From Pseudomonadaceae bacterium (lineage in GTDB: Bacteria; Pseudomonadota; Gammaproteobacteria; Pseudomonadales; Pseudomonadaceae), in NCBI GenBank assembly GCA_019745275.1, contig JAIETJ010000097.1, forward strand, positions 1 to 32,307: a stretch of DNA of 32,307 nt, given 5' to 3'. Below the pieces are notes generated by a model, which did not search any database, was not told the origin of the DNA, and saw only the letters and a program-made list of their open reading frames with translations. A program made the position numbers and the translations under genes. Position 1 is the first letter of the stretch. Every line of letters begins with the position of its first letter. This document shows positions 1-7,316 of the stretch, piece after piece.

Positions 1-613
1 TTTTCTTCAATGATCGGCCCACGGTGAAACCCGGCGTGCCCTTCTCGATCAGCAGCAAGCTAACGCCTCCGAAACCGTCACCACCGGTGCGCACCGCCAC
101 CGTGTAATAGTCGGCACGCACCCCGCTGGTAATAAAGGTTTTACTGCCGCTAACGCGGTAACAATCACCCTCACGGACTGCTCGGGTTTTTAAGCTGGCC
201 ACATCAGAACCACCCGAAGGTTCGGTGATGGCCAGCGCCATGATCTTCTCGCCGCTGAGCACCTGTGGTACCACACGATCGCGTACCGCTGGTTTGGCCC
301 ATTTGAGCACCGGGGGCAAACCGATATCCAACGAACCCAGCCCGGCGACCAAACCGCCAGAACCACAACGCATCAGCTCTTCGCTGACCGCCACCTTGGC
401 AAATAAATCGCCCTCATGGCTGCCACCAAACGCCTCCGGATAACCAATCCCGAGAATCCCTGCTGCGCCTGCCTTGGCATACAACTCACGGGGAAAGCTT
501 TCCTCCTCCTCCCATTCGGCAACAAAAGGCAGGATTTCGCGCTCAACAAAACGCCGAACCGAGTCACGTAATAACTGATGGTTGGTGTCAAAGTATTCTT
601 GAAATGCGGACAT
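1..613 (-). CDS. Acyl-CoA dehydrogenase, N-terminal part (runs off left edge)
   Basis: The gene is partial: about 204 codons lie in the window and the C-terminal half is beyond base 1. The start is the ATG at 613-611, preceded by TGGAG about 12 bases upstream. The protein begins MSAFQEYFDTNHQLLRDSVR and continues with the all-alpha N-terminal domain. It then shows the family signature AITEPSGGSDVAS, a full match to acyl-CoA dehydrogenase signature 1 at the start of the FAD-binding beta domain, followed by an ITSG segment. Such enzymes oxidise acyl-CoA to trans-2-enoyl-CoA using FAD and electron-transfer flavoprotein. The substrate chain length or branching cannot be told without the C-terminal half, which holds the catalytic glutamate. 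It lies downstream of recR on the same strand, an arrangement I recall from other Pseudomonas. A palindrome in its promoter suggests its own repressor. Confidence 0.93.
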   Translation of the reverse strand, partial: MSAFQEYFDTNHQLLRDSVRRFVEREILPFVAEWEEEESFPRELYAKAGAAGILGIGYPEAFGGSHEGDLFAKVAVSEELMRCGSGGLVAGLGSLDIGLPPVLKWAKPAVRDRVVPQVLSGEKIMALAITEPSGGSDVASLKTRAVREGDCYRVSGSKTFITSGVRADYYTVAVRTGGDGFGGVSLLLIEKGTPGFTVGRSLKK

Positions 614-639
614 GGGCAGGCTCCAGGCAAGGTCGACAA

Positions 640-668
640 ACCTTACCAAGCGCTTGCTTGGTCATCAA
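640..668 (-). promoter_or_regulatory. Candidate promoter with palindromic operator in the spacer, upstream of acyl-CoA dehydrogenase
   Basis: On the minus strand a TTGATG hexamer (663-668) and a TAAGGT hexamer (640-645) are separated by 17 bases. The spacer is filled by an inverted repeat at 645-662: ACCAAGC, four bases, GCTTGGT. A second, perfect palindrome CAAGCGCTTG is nested in it (647-656). A dyad covering the spacer between the -35 and -10 is the classic position for a repressor site. CAAGCGCTTG-like dyads are typical of TetR-family operators of fatty-acid or branched-chain catabolism; that link is inference. The promoter hexamers match only moderately. Confidence 0.5.
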
Positions 669-741
669 GTTGATATTTCTGCCGTACGCGACTAGAACGC
701 TAGCGGCTAACGCACCCGAACGTTGGTCCGTAACGCTCCGA

Positions 742-1341
742 CTATTCGCCCATCGGCCGTCGGCCGGCCAAGGCGTGCGCCAAGGTGCCGCCGTCGATTA
801 GCTCCAACTCACTACCGAGTGGCACACCATGAGCAATGCGCGTCAGTGACAGATCTTTACCCGCCAGCATCTGCGCGATGTAATGAGCGGTCGCCTCGCC
901 TTCCACCGTGGGGTTGGTCGCAAGAATGATCTCGCTAAAGCTGCCGGCCTGAATCCGCGCCAACAGTTCTGGGATGCCAATGGCTTCTGGCCCCAAACCA
1001 TCCAGCGGCGACAAATGCCCGCGCAGCACAAAGTAGCGGCCGCGATAGCCCGTTTGCTCAACCGCAAACACTTCCAACGGCCCCTCCACCACGCACAGCA
1101 GCGCATCATCGCGACGCGGATCGGCACATTGCGGGCACAACGCGTCCTCACACAGCGTGCGGCAGCGCTGGCAATGACCAACGCCTTCCATCGCCGCACT
1201 CAACGCCTGCGCCAAACGCATGCCACCGGGCCGGTCACGCTCCAGCAACTGCAAGGCCATACGCTGCGCAGTCTTCTGCCCAACACCGGGCAAGATACGC
1301 AGCGAATCAATCAGTTGGCGGATCAGCGGGCTGAAGCTCAT
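742..1341 (-). CDS. recR: Recombination mediator protein RecR
   Basis: The product is 199 residues, the usual length for RecR. It works with RecF and RecO to load RecA onto SSB-coated single-stranded DNA at gaps. Visible features in order are a helix-hairpin-helix around residues 10-30 ([13 protein letters not shown]), a four-cysteine zinc finger (C57, C60, C69, C72) and a Toprim domain from about residue 80 (VVEGPLEV ... [12 protein letters not shown]). The C-terminus holds the conserved [13 protein letters not shown] segment. It is the last gene of the dnaX-ybaB-recR group on the minus strand, as in many gammaproteobacteria. It is separated from ybaB by 237 bases that carry a palindromic repeat, so the operon may be partly uncoupled here. 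Confidence 0.97.
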   Translation of the reverse strand: MSFSPLIRQLIDSLRILPGVGQKTAQRMALQLLERDRPGGMRLAQALSAAMEGVGHCQRCRTLCEDALCPQCADPRRDDALLCVVEGPLEVFAVEQTGYRGRYFVLRGHLSPLDGLGPEAIGIPELLARIQAGSFSEIILATNPTVEGEATAHYIAQMLAGKDLSLTRIAHGVPLGSELELIDGGTLAHALAGRRPMGE

Positions 1342-1479
1342 GAGGGAACTACCAGAAAAGAACTAAGGAATGCCGTGTTGTTTTAGGCGAAACCACAACA
1401 GGGCGCACTGCATGGGCGGCCCGGAACTGTTTTAACTTACACATTCGTCGGACGGGCGATCAGACGGTGTGCAGTACAA

Positions 1480-1549
1480 GGCGCAAGCAGGCGTGGGCAC
1501 CGAAGTTTACGGGTTGTAAATGAGGATGCCCGCGCCTGCTTGCAACGCC
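1480..1549. repeat. Dispersed palindromic element, copy A (ybaB-recR intergenic)
   Basis: This is an imperfect inverted repeat around a conserved core. The left arm is GGC (1480-1482) plus 17 bases (1483-1499). The right arm is 17 bases (1527-1543), then an unpaired AAC, then GCC. The 17-base arms pair throughout with one T.G wobble. The core at 1504-1524 reads AGTTTAC, three bases, TTGTAAATGAG. The same core and the same 3' AACGCC occur in the copy near 26400, while the arm sequences differ completely between the copies. It could be a mobile palindrome, an RNA processing or stability hairpin between ybaB and recR, or a protein-binding site. I know no firm name for it. Confidence 0.7.
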
Positions 1550-1578
1550 GTAATGTGCGCTGACTGGACGCCCAGTTA

Positions 1579-1905
1579 TCAGAAGGGCATTTTGAAGCCG
1601 GGGGGAAGCTGCATCCCCGAGGTCACGCCAGACATCTTGTCTTGGCTATTGGCTTCGATCTTGCGCACAGCATCATTCACCGCGGCAGCTATCAGGTCTT
1701 CGAGCACTTCTTTGTCTTCTTGCATCAGGCTGTCATCTAGGCTGATACGTTTTACGTCGTGGCGACCGGTCATGATCACGCTGACCAAGCCGGCACCGGA
1801 TTGCCCAGTAACTTCAGCATTGGCCAACTCTTCCTGCATTTTCTGCATTTTTTCCTGCATCTGCTGGGCCTGCTTCATCAGACCAGCCATTCCGCCTTTC
1901 ATCAT
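1579..1905 (-). CDS. ybaB: Nucleoid-associated protein YbaB/EbfC family
   Basis: The product is 108 residues and begins [20 protein letters not shown]. The long methionine/glutamine-rich N-terminal helix, the central [19 protein letters not shown] strand region and the tail [18 protein letters not shown] are typical of Pseudomonas YbaB. The family forms homodimers with a tweezer-like shape that bind DNA and act as minor nucleoid proteins. It lies 28 bases downstream of dnaX and upstream of recR, the standard dnaX-ybaB-recR order, so it is probably co-transcribed with dnaX. The start is the tandem ATG at 1905; initiation at the second Met would shorten it by one residue. Confidence 0.96.
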   Translation of the reverse strand: MMKGGMAGLMKQAQQMQEKMQKMQEELANAEVTGQSGAGLVSVIMTGRHDVKRISLDDSLMQEDKEVLEDLIAAAVNDAVRKIEANSQDKMSGVTSGMQLPPGFKMPF

Positions 1906-1933
1906 GGGTTCACCTAATTAGTTAAGAGTTACG

Positions 1934-4003
1934 TCACACGTCTACAGGTTCAATACTGTCAGCCCGCACAGAGGCGCCAAACTGTTCAAGCATTTGTTGC
2001 ACCAGCGGATCGGCATGGATAGCCGCCACCGCTTGGCTTTGCCGCTCAATACGTTTACGCGCCGCCGCTTGCGCCGGGGTTTCTTGCTCAGGCTTACGCA
2101 ACTGGATTTCCAGCGTTAGCGTACGGCCATAAAACTGGCTAAGGGCATCGTTCACCCGTTGCTGCTGGGTGCTATTAAATAGCGCGCCCTGCGCCGGATC
2201 CAAGTGCAGCGACCAATGATCGCCCTCCACCGCCACTAAACAGCAGTTGCCGGCAATACTGCCAGTCAAACCGCTCAGATTTAACTGCGGAAACAACTCC
2301 AACCACTGCGCGGCTAAACCGGTGGCGGGCAGTGCAGCGGGTAAAACTTGCTCGGTTAAGTCTGGCAACTCAGCGCTGTCATCGGGCAGCGACTCGAGGT
2401 AGGCATAGGCGACATCAGTATCGATGACATCGTCTTCGTCTTCGTCTTCATCATCGACGTCATCGGCCGCGGCATCGCTGAATGCCGAAGCGGGCGCAAC
2501 AACCTGCAGCGCATCTACGACTAGCGGAGCGTTACTGACAGGCGTCTGCGCCCGATAAGCCTCACGGGGTTCAGCAGTGCTGATTACCTGCACGGCAACT
2601 ACAGGGTCATTCCACGGCAAATCAACCTCGACGGAAGCCACCGAGGCAGGCTCAACCTGTACAGGCGCAACGGTCTCGGCGGACTCCAGCAGTGGCGCCG
2701 CAACAGGCTCAACGGCAACTACAATTTCCAACGGAGGTCTGGCAACAGGCACAGCCAATGGCTCGACAAGCGTGGCAACCACTGGAGCCACAGGCTCTAC
2801 AGGCTCTACAGGCGCCGCACTAGCAGCCACCGCCACGGCCACCGGGTTTAGTTGGGAATCAGCGCTGGCCGGGCTGATCCCCAAGGGCTTTAGCGCGGCC
2901 GTGGGTGGCGCACTGCTGCCAGCTGGGCGAAACGCCAACATGCGCAGCAAGACCATCTCGAAACCGCTACGCGGCTCCGGCGCTAACGGCAAGTCACGCC
3001 GGCCGATCAGGCCCATCTGGTAATAAAACTGCACATCTTCAGCCGGCAACGCCTGCGCCAGCGCCAACACTCGATCACGGTCGCCTTGGCCGTTATCCAC
3101 CGCTTCTGGCAACGCTTGAGCGATGGCCACGCGGTGCAGCACATTGAGAATTTCTGCCAGCACGCCGGCCCAATCCGGACCTTGCTCGGCCAGATGTCGC
3201 ACGGCCTCGATCAAGCCCCGCGCATCGCCCTCCAGCAACGCCTGCAGCACGCCATACACTTGGCCGTGATCGAGGGTGCCGAGCATCGCCCGCACATCGG
3301 CGGCCAGCACCTTGCCCTCACCAAAGGCGATGGCTTGGTCGGTGAGGCTCATGGCATCACGCATCGAACCATCCGCGGCGCGGCCCAGCAACCACAATGC
3401 ATCGACCTCGAACGGCACCTGTTCAACGCCCAGCACATGGGTCAAATGCTCAACCACCCGCTCGGGCGGCATGTTCTTTAGAGAGAACTGCAGGCAGCGG
3501 GAAAGAATGGTTACCGGCAGTTTTTGTGGATCGGTAGTCGCCAGCAAAAACTTAACGTGCGGTGGTGGCTCTTCGAGGGTTTTTAGCAGCGCGTTAAACG
3601 AGTGCGTCGACAGCATGTGCACTTCGTCGATCAGGTAGACCTTAAAACGCCCGCGGCTCGGCGCATATTGCACGTTATCGAGCAGCTCACGGGTGTCCTC
3701 AACCTTGGTGCGGCTGGCGGCATCGACTTCGATCAGGTCGATAAAACGCCCCTCATCAATTTCTTTGCAAATTGAGCAAACGCCACAGGGCGTTGAGCTA
3801 ACTCCGGTCTCACAGTTCAGGCACTTAGCGATAATGCGTGCGATGGTGGTCTTGCCGACCCCACGGGTGCCGGTAAACAGATAGGCATGGTGCAAGCGTT
3901 GGCTGTCCAGCGCGTTGATCAAGGCCTTGAGCACATGGGTCTGGCCGACCATTTCGCGGAACGAGCGCGGACGCCATTTGCGGGCAAGAACCTGATAACT
4001 CAT
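1934..4003 (-). CDS. dnaX: DNA polymerase III subunit tau/gamma
   Basis: The product is 689 residues. DnaX is the ATPase of the clamp loader that loads the beta clamp and, as tau, holds the polymerase cores and DnaB helicase together. Visible motifs are Walker A GTRGVGKT (45-52), a zinc module with cysteines at 64, 73, 76 and 79, Walker B with IDEVH (125-129) and the SRC motif carrying the arginine finger (168-170). Domain III ends near residue 360. A very long linker (about 360-555) rich in Val, Ala, Pro and Glu follows, with an acidic run at about 510-530, then the C-terminal tau domain. No A-AAA-AAG-type slippery heptamer is visible in the linker, so an E. coli-style frameshift to gamma is not supported. 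It heads the dnaX-ybaB-recR group. Confidence 0.97.
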   Translation of the reverse strand: MSYQVLARKWRPRSFREMVGQTHVLKALINALDSQRLHHAYLFTGTRGVGKTTIARIIAKCLNCETGVSSTPCGVCSICKEIDEGRFIDLIEVDAASRTKVEDTRELLDNVQYAPSRGRFKVYLIDEVHMLSTHSFNALLKTLEEPPPHVKFLLATTDPQKLPVTILSRCLQFSLKNMPPERVVEHLTHVLGVEQVPFEVDALWLLGRAADGSMRDAMSLTDQAIAFGEGKVLAADVRAMLGTLDHGQVYGVLQALLEGDARGLIEAVRHLAEQGPDWAGVLAEILNVLHRVAIAQALPEAVDNGQGDRDRVLALAQALPAEDVQFYYQMGLIGRRDLPLAPEPRSGFEMVLLRMLAFRPAGSSAPPTAALKPLGISPASADSQLNPVAVAVAASAAPVEPVEPVAPVVATLVEPLAVPVARPPLEIVVAVEPVAAPLLESAETVAPVQVEPASVASVEVDLPWNDPVVAVQVISTAEPREAYRAQTPVSNAPLVVDALQVVAPASAFSDAAADDVDDEDEDEDDVIDTDVAYAYLESLPDDSAELPDLTEQVLPAALPATGLAAQWLELFPQLNLSGLTGSIAGNCCLVAVEGDHWSLHLDPAQGALFNSTQQQRVNDALSQFYGRTLTLEIQLRKPEQETPAQAAARKRIERQSQAVAAIHADPLVQQMLEQFGASVRADSIEPVDV

Positions 4004-4038
4004 TGAAATCCATCGCGACTGGAGCTGAAGAGGGGCTA

Positions 4039-4067
4039 ATCCTAGCGGAGCATGGGTTAAATTGCAC
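4039..4067 (-). promoter_or_regulatory. Possible dnaX promoter
   Basis: On the minus strand there is TAGGAT (4039-4044) with a weak GTGCAA -35 element (4062-4067) 17 bases away. It would give a leader of about 30 bases before the dnaX ATG. The -10 is reasonable and the -35 poor, so this is a tentative call. Confidence 0.35.
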
Positions 4068-4221
4068 CCGTTCTCCCCGGCAGCAGCGAAAGGATGCTGC
4101 GCAGCAATAAATCGAGCGCAAAAGACTATTTACCAGCAGACAGGCAAAAGACTTATATGTAGATACGAATTTGAGGGTTTTACTACAGTAAGCCGCGGTG
4201 AAATTGGGCTTGGAGATGGAG

Positions 4222-4327
4222 GCAACCCCACCAGCCACACCCCGGCACACGATGTTCCCGCTGTGGCTGCTTCCTTCCGGATCTGACCAGGTTCACGGGT
4301 AATCGTTGCGGGGGGACCGGCAGGGCC
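4222..4327 (-). ncRNA. ffs: 4.5S RNA, signal recognition particle RNA (bacterial small type)
   Basis: The minus strand contains the invariant SRP domain IV sequence GGTCAGATCCGGAAGGAAGC (apical GGAA loop and symmetric internal loop that bind Ffh), at about 4288-4269. Flanking segments CCGCAACG and GTGTGCCGGGGTGTGGC are also typical. The outer ends GGCCCTGCCGG and TGGTGGGGTTGCC form the closing helix. With Ffh this RNA targets ribosomes making inner-membrane proteins to FtsY. The exact mature ends are uncertain by several bases. It lies upstream of dnaX on the same strand. Confidence 0.95.
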
Positions 4328-4362
4328 ACCATAACAACATCCGCCTTGCAGCAGACCGCGCC

Positions 4363-4390
4363 ATTGTACCGCCTTGGCAACAACTTACAA
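4363..4390 (-). promoter_or_regulatory. Promoter of ffs
   Basis: On the minus strand, TTGTAA (4385-4390) and TACAAT (4363-4368) are separated by 16 bases. Transcription would begin near 4356, about 30 bases before the mature 4.5S RNA. A short 5' leader is expected, since the E. coli precursor is trimmed by RNase P. Confidence 0.6.
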
Positions 4391-4492
4391 CCGCTTCGAC
4401 TGACTAAAAACATATCTAAGACAAGCACTTGGCCTTGCCGGTGGGAGCCTGAGGACTTTCCAGCGATTGCCGCTCGAGACAATCCAGATAAA

Positions 4493-4522
4493 AAAAACAC
4501 CTCCAGCGCTGGAGGTGTTTTT
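4493..4522 (-). terminator. Rho-independent terminator of the LTA-synthase-like gene
   Basis: This is a perfect 30-base palindrome: the arms 4493-4507 and 4508-4522 each read AAAAACACCTCCAGC or its complement. A GC-rich 10-bp stem is flanked by A and T tracts on both sides. It begins 14 bases past the stop codon of the minus-strand gene at 4537 and could work in either direction. It also insulates ffs from read-through. Confidence 0.88.
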
Positions 4523-4536
4523 ATTCACCCTAATGC

Positions 4537-6612
4537 TTAGGGTTTGCTCTCCACCACACCCGCCGTGTTATCCAGCAAACTCTTGGTGGCCGTTTGCAAG
4601 AAGGCTTCGAGCTTGTTCTTCAATGCAGGTTCAAGCTCCAGTGGTACGCGGGTGGCTTGCGGATTAGCGCCGAGCTGATAGTCATACAGGCGCGTTTCAA
4701 AGCCCTTGGGCTGGATCATGATGCGTTTGGGCGAAACGATCGCCACCGTCTGATCACCGCCGGACGGTTTTATAACACCGATACCCAAATCGCCCTCGGG
4801 CAAGTTCAGCAGATCGCGGCCCCAGCACTGATGGCGTACCTCGCCACCTAGACGGCCCATGATGGTCGGCACGATGTCGACCTGCGTTCCCACCACATCG
4901 CTAGTGGCGCCAAATTTTGCCTGAATACCCGGCGCGATCAGTAGCAGCGGAACGTTGAAGCGGTGTAAATCCATTTCTGTCAGTTGCTGCTCACTGCCAA
5001 AACCATGATCGCCAACCACCACAAATAGGGTTTCGTTGAAATAAGGTTGCTTACGCGCCTTCTCAAAAAACTGCCCCAACGCCCAGTCGGAATAGCGCAT
5101 CGCGGTTAAATGCTCATCCGTCGAACCATGCCCCGTTACCGGCTCAACCGGCAAGTTTTTCGGCAGCGCATAGGGTGTGTGATTGGACAAGGTTTGCAGC
5201 AAGGCATAAAACGGTTTTTTGCCGTAGTTCTTTTCCAGTTCTAGGGCGCCGCGATCGAACATATCTTGATCCGACACGCCCCAGGTCGGGTCCATAAACA
5301 CCGGATTTACAAAATCTTCACGGCCAATAAAATTAGTCATGCCTTGGTTACTGAAGAACCCCGACTGGTTATCCCACTGGAAGTTGCCGTTATACACATA
5401 CAAATTGTCGAACCCGCGCGGGCCGAGCAATTGCGGCAAGCCAGAGAATTTATGCCCGCCCTCGGGCGTGCGCATTAGATACTCAAAGCTTGGCAAGTTA
5501 GGAAAGCACGCCATGCTGGCAAACATGCCCTGATGGGTATGGGTACCATTGGAGAAGAATCGATTAAATAACAAACCCTCCTTGGCCAGCTTGTCGAAAT
5601 TGGGAGTGATGTTGGCCGGGCTACCCAGTGCACCCACAAAGTGACCGGCGAAGCTCTCCATCAGAATGACCACCACATTCTTGATTGGCAGCGTGCCTTC
5701 GACCGGCGGCGTGAAATCGCGACGAATCGCCGCGGTATCGGCATCGACCAGTTGGTCATTTGGCGTCAGCAGCATCTCGCGTACGGCCTTGAGTGCATCG
5801 GCATCCGCCATCGTCGATTTCCAGATATTGTCACGATGGCTACCAAAGGTACTGGCTGCCGCCGAATACAGGGTCAGCGTGCCATTCAAGTCAAGCTGAT
5901 TGGCAAACATTGAGTCAGTGGTGTAGGCATCCCCCCAACGCAGAGGCGGCCCTTGGCGTAAATGACCACGCGCCGCGACCACGGCAATCAACAAGCATAA
6001 AAACAGCGCCAGCCAGCGCCACTGCCAAGCCAATGAACGCTGGGCAACCACCGAAACCGCTGAGATTGACGGCCGACTAAGCAGGTCAAGGCCTTTGAAC
6101 AGCTGCGCTAACAGCCACGTTGCCAGCGCCCACGCCAACAAATAGCGCCCCACTGGATAACCGTTCCAGAGCATGCTCATAACGGTTTGTGGATCTTCCT
6201 GAAAATACTGGAAAACCAAGCTATTTAGACGCTGGTGAAATTCGCGGTAAAAATCCAACTCGGTAATAGCGAGAAACAAGGTAAAACTAGCAAAGCCCGT
6301 CAACCACCAACGCAGCGCCCTGCGCGCGGCCATCGCCCGCACACTAAACAGCGCCAGCAATAGCGGGATACAGGCGTACACCACCACCCGCAGATCGAAA
6401 CGCAGACCGTTGTAGAAAGCCTCAATAAAGGTGCTGACGGGCGTATCACCTATCAATTCACGGTTATAGACCAGCAAGGCGACCCGCAGCAGGCTGTACA
6501 TCACCAGCAAGGCCAGCGCACTGATAAAAGTGAACGCCAAATGGCTTTTTAAGCTGGGCTGGGCAAGGCGCGACGGCGCTTGCAAGCGAGGCAAAGTCTT
6601 AGCGTGGGCCAT
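4537..6612 (-). CDS. LTA synthase/sulfatase family membrane protein (phosphoglycerol transferase-like)
   Basis: The product is 691 residues. The N-terminal part has about five membrane segments (near 25-50, 76-95, 103-117, 157-175 and 198-215). A large alkaline-phosphatase-superfamily domain of the periplasmic LtaS/OpgB type follows. Active-site elements visible are ILMESFAGHF (metal-binding E319), FFSNGTHTHQG (candidate catalytic Thr357), NHTPY and VVVGDHGFG. Family members move glycerol phosphate from phosphatidylglycerol to glycans or split such lipids at the outer face of the inner membrane. In a Gram-negative there is no LTA, so the acceptor (periplasmic glucans or another envelope molecule) is unknown. 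It appears to be a single-gene unit with a strong terminator. The ribosome site upstream of ATG 6612 is weak. Confidence 0.9.
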   Translation of the reverse strand: MAHAKTLPRLQAPSRLAQPSLKSHLAFTFISALALLVMYSLLRVALLVYNRELIGDTPVSTFIEAFYNGLRFDLRVVVYACIPLLLALFSVRAMAARRALRWWLTGFASFTLFLAITELDFYREFHQRLNSLVFQYFQEDPQTVMSMLWNGYPVGRYLLAWALATWLLAQLFKGLDLLSRPSISAVSVVAQRSLAWQWRWLALFLCLLIAVVAARGHLRQGPPLRWGDAYTTDSMFANQLDLNGTLTLYSAAASTFGSHRDNIWKSTMADADALKAVREMLLTPNDQLVDADTAAIRRDFTPPVEGTLPIKNVVVILMESFAGHFVGALGSPANITPNFDKLAKEGLLFNRFFSNGTHTHQGMFASMACFPNLPSFEYLMRTPEGGHKFSGLPQLLGPRGFDNLYVYNGNFQWDNQSGFFSNQGMTNFIGREDFVNPVFMDPTWGVSDQDMFDRGALELEKNYGKKPFYALLQTLSNHTPYALPKNLPVEPVTGHGSTDEHLTAMRYSDWALGQFFEKARKQPYFNETLFVVVGDHGFGSEQQLTEMDLHRFNVPLLLIAPGIQAKFGATSDVVGTQVDIVPTIMGRLGGEVRHQCWGRDLLNLPEGDLGIGVIKPSGGDQTVAIVSPKRIMIQPKGFETRLYDYQLGANPQATRVPLELEPALKNKLEAFLQTATKSLLDNTAGVVESKP

Positions 6613-6736
6613 ATCGATTTAAGTCCGCTGAAAAATGGTTAAACGTTAACGTGCTAACGGCAGAATACCGGATACTGAGTCGCACTGAATGGCGCAAGTG
6701 TAAGATTTTACTGTGAAAAAATTGTCACTACGGACG

Positions 6737-7288
6737 TCACATCCACGCCTCAAGCCGCGTAAACCGCTCACCGATAGGGTCGCCGGTGACGCTAGGCAGC
6801 GCATCATCGACAGTGGCGAATAAACGAATGGCGAGGAAATCAGCTTTCTCGCCGATATCCAGCCAATGTTTCACACCGGCCGACAATTCGATCAGGTCGC
6901 CTCTCTCACACAAAATCTCAAACACCTGCTCGCCAAAGTGCAAAGCCAACAACCCCCGCCCAGCCACGCACAGCTGTACGTGATCGGCGGCATAGCTGCG
7001 CTCGTGCAAAAAGCTCGCGCGTAACTCGACCGCTTGCGACTGAACTGAGGCAAGACCCAGCACATCGACAGCAAACAACCCCGTTTCGCTGCTCAATTGG
7101 CTGATCTGCGCCTGATAGGCCGACAGCACAGCCGCCGTGCTGGTGTCGGTCAGCGGCGCAGTGGGCGCTGGCCAGCGAGCAAAGCGCACGCCGACTTCAG
7201 CCAAGGTGCTGACGATATCCTCGACATGGGTCAGCACTTTGTTCGGTTGTTCGGGGTTGGCTTGCGGGTAAACACTTAAGGTGGTCAT
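6737..7288 (-). CDS. Acireductone dioxygenase (MtnD)-like protein lacking most metal ligands
   Basis: The product is 183 residues, full length for bacterial ARD, starting MTTLSVYPQANPEQPNKVLT at ATG 7288. Its sequence follows MtnD throughout, including LTHVEDIVSTLAEVGVRF, CVAGRGLLALHF and KHWLDIGEKADFLAIRLF. ARDs bind Fe or Ni through H-x-H-x3-E plus a later His (H96, H98, E102, H140 in Klebsiella). The aligned positions here are R97, Y99, H103 and H141, so only the last ligand is kept. The reading frame is intact, so this is not simple decay; it may be a pseudoenzyme or have changed chemistry (H95, E96, H103 and H141 remain possible ligands). It lies 28 bases after the MFS gene, probably in one transcript. 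mtnB and mtnC, usually next to mtnD in Pseudomonas, are absent here. Confidence 0.85.
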   Translation of the reverse strand: MTTLSVYPQANPEQPNKVLTHVEDIVSTLAEVGVRFARWPAPTAPLTDTSTAAVLSAYQAQISQLSSETGLFAVDVLGLASVQSQAVELRASFLHERSYAADHVQLCVAGRGLLALHFGEQVFEILCERGDLIELSAGVKHWLDIGEKADFLAIRLFATVDDALPSVTGDPIGERFTRLEAWM

Positions 7289-7316
7289 GGCTAAAACTCG
7301 TCTCAGGTTCTTCTTG

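Noticed and set aside
883..1386. 167-codon plus-strand frame
   Set aside because: It lies antisense to recR, a certain gene, and has no ribosome site or family motifs.
2577..3023. 148-codon plus-strand frame rich in Thr, Gly and Ser
   Set aside because: It is the antisense of the low-complexity Val/Ala/Pro/Glu linker of dnaX, which explains both its openness and its composition.
3825..4250. 141-codon minus-strand frame overlapping the start of dnaX
   Set aside because: It is out of frame with dnaX, overlaps the ffs 3' end, and shows no protein features.
4183..4500. 105-codon minus-strand frame
   Set aside because: It overlaps the 4.5S RNA gene and its promoter; the peptide is a translation of structured RNA.
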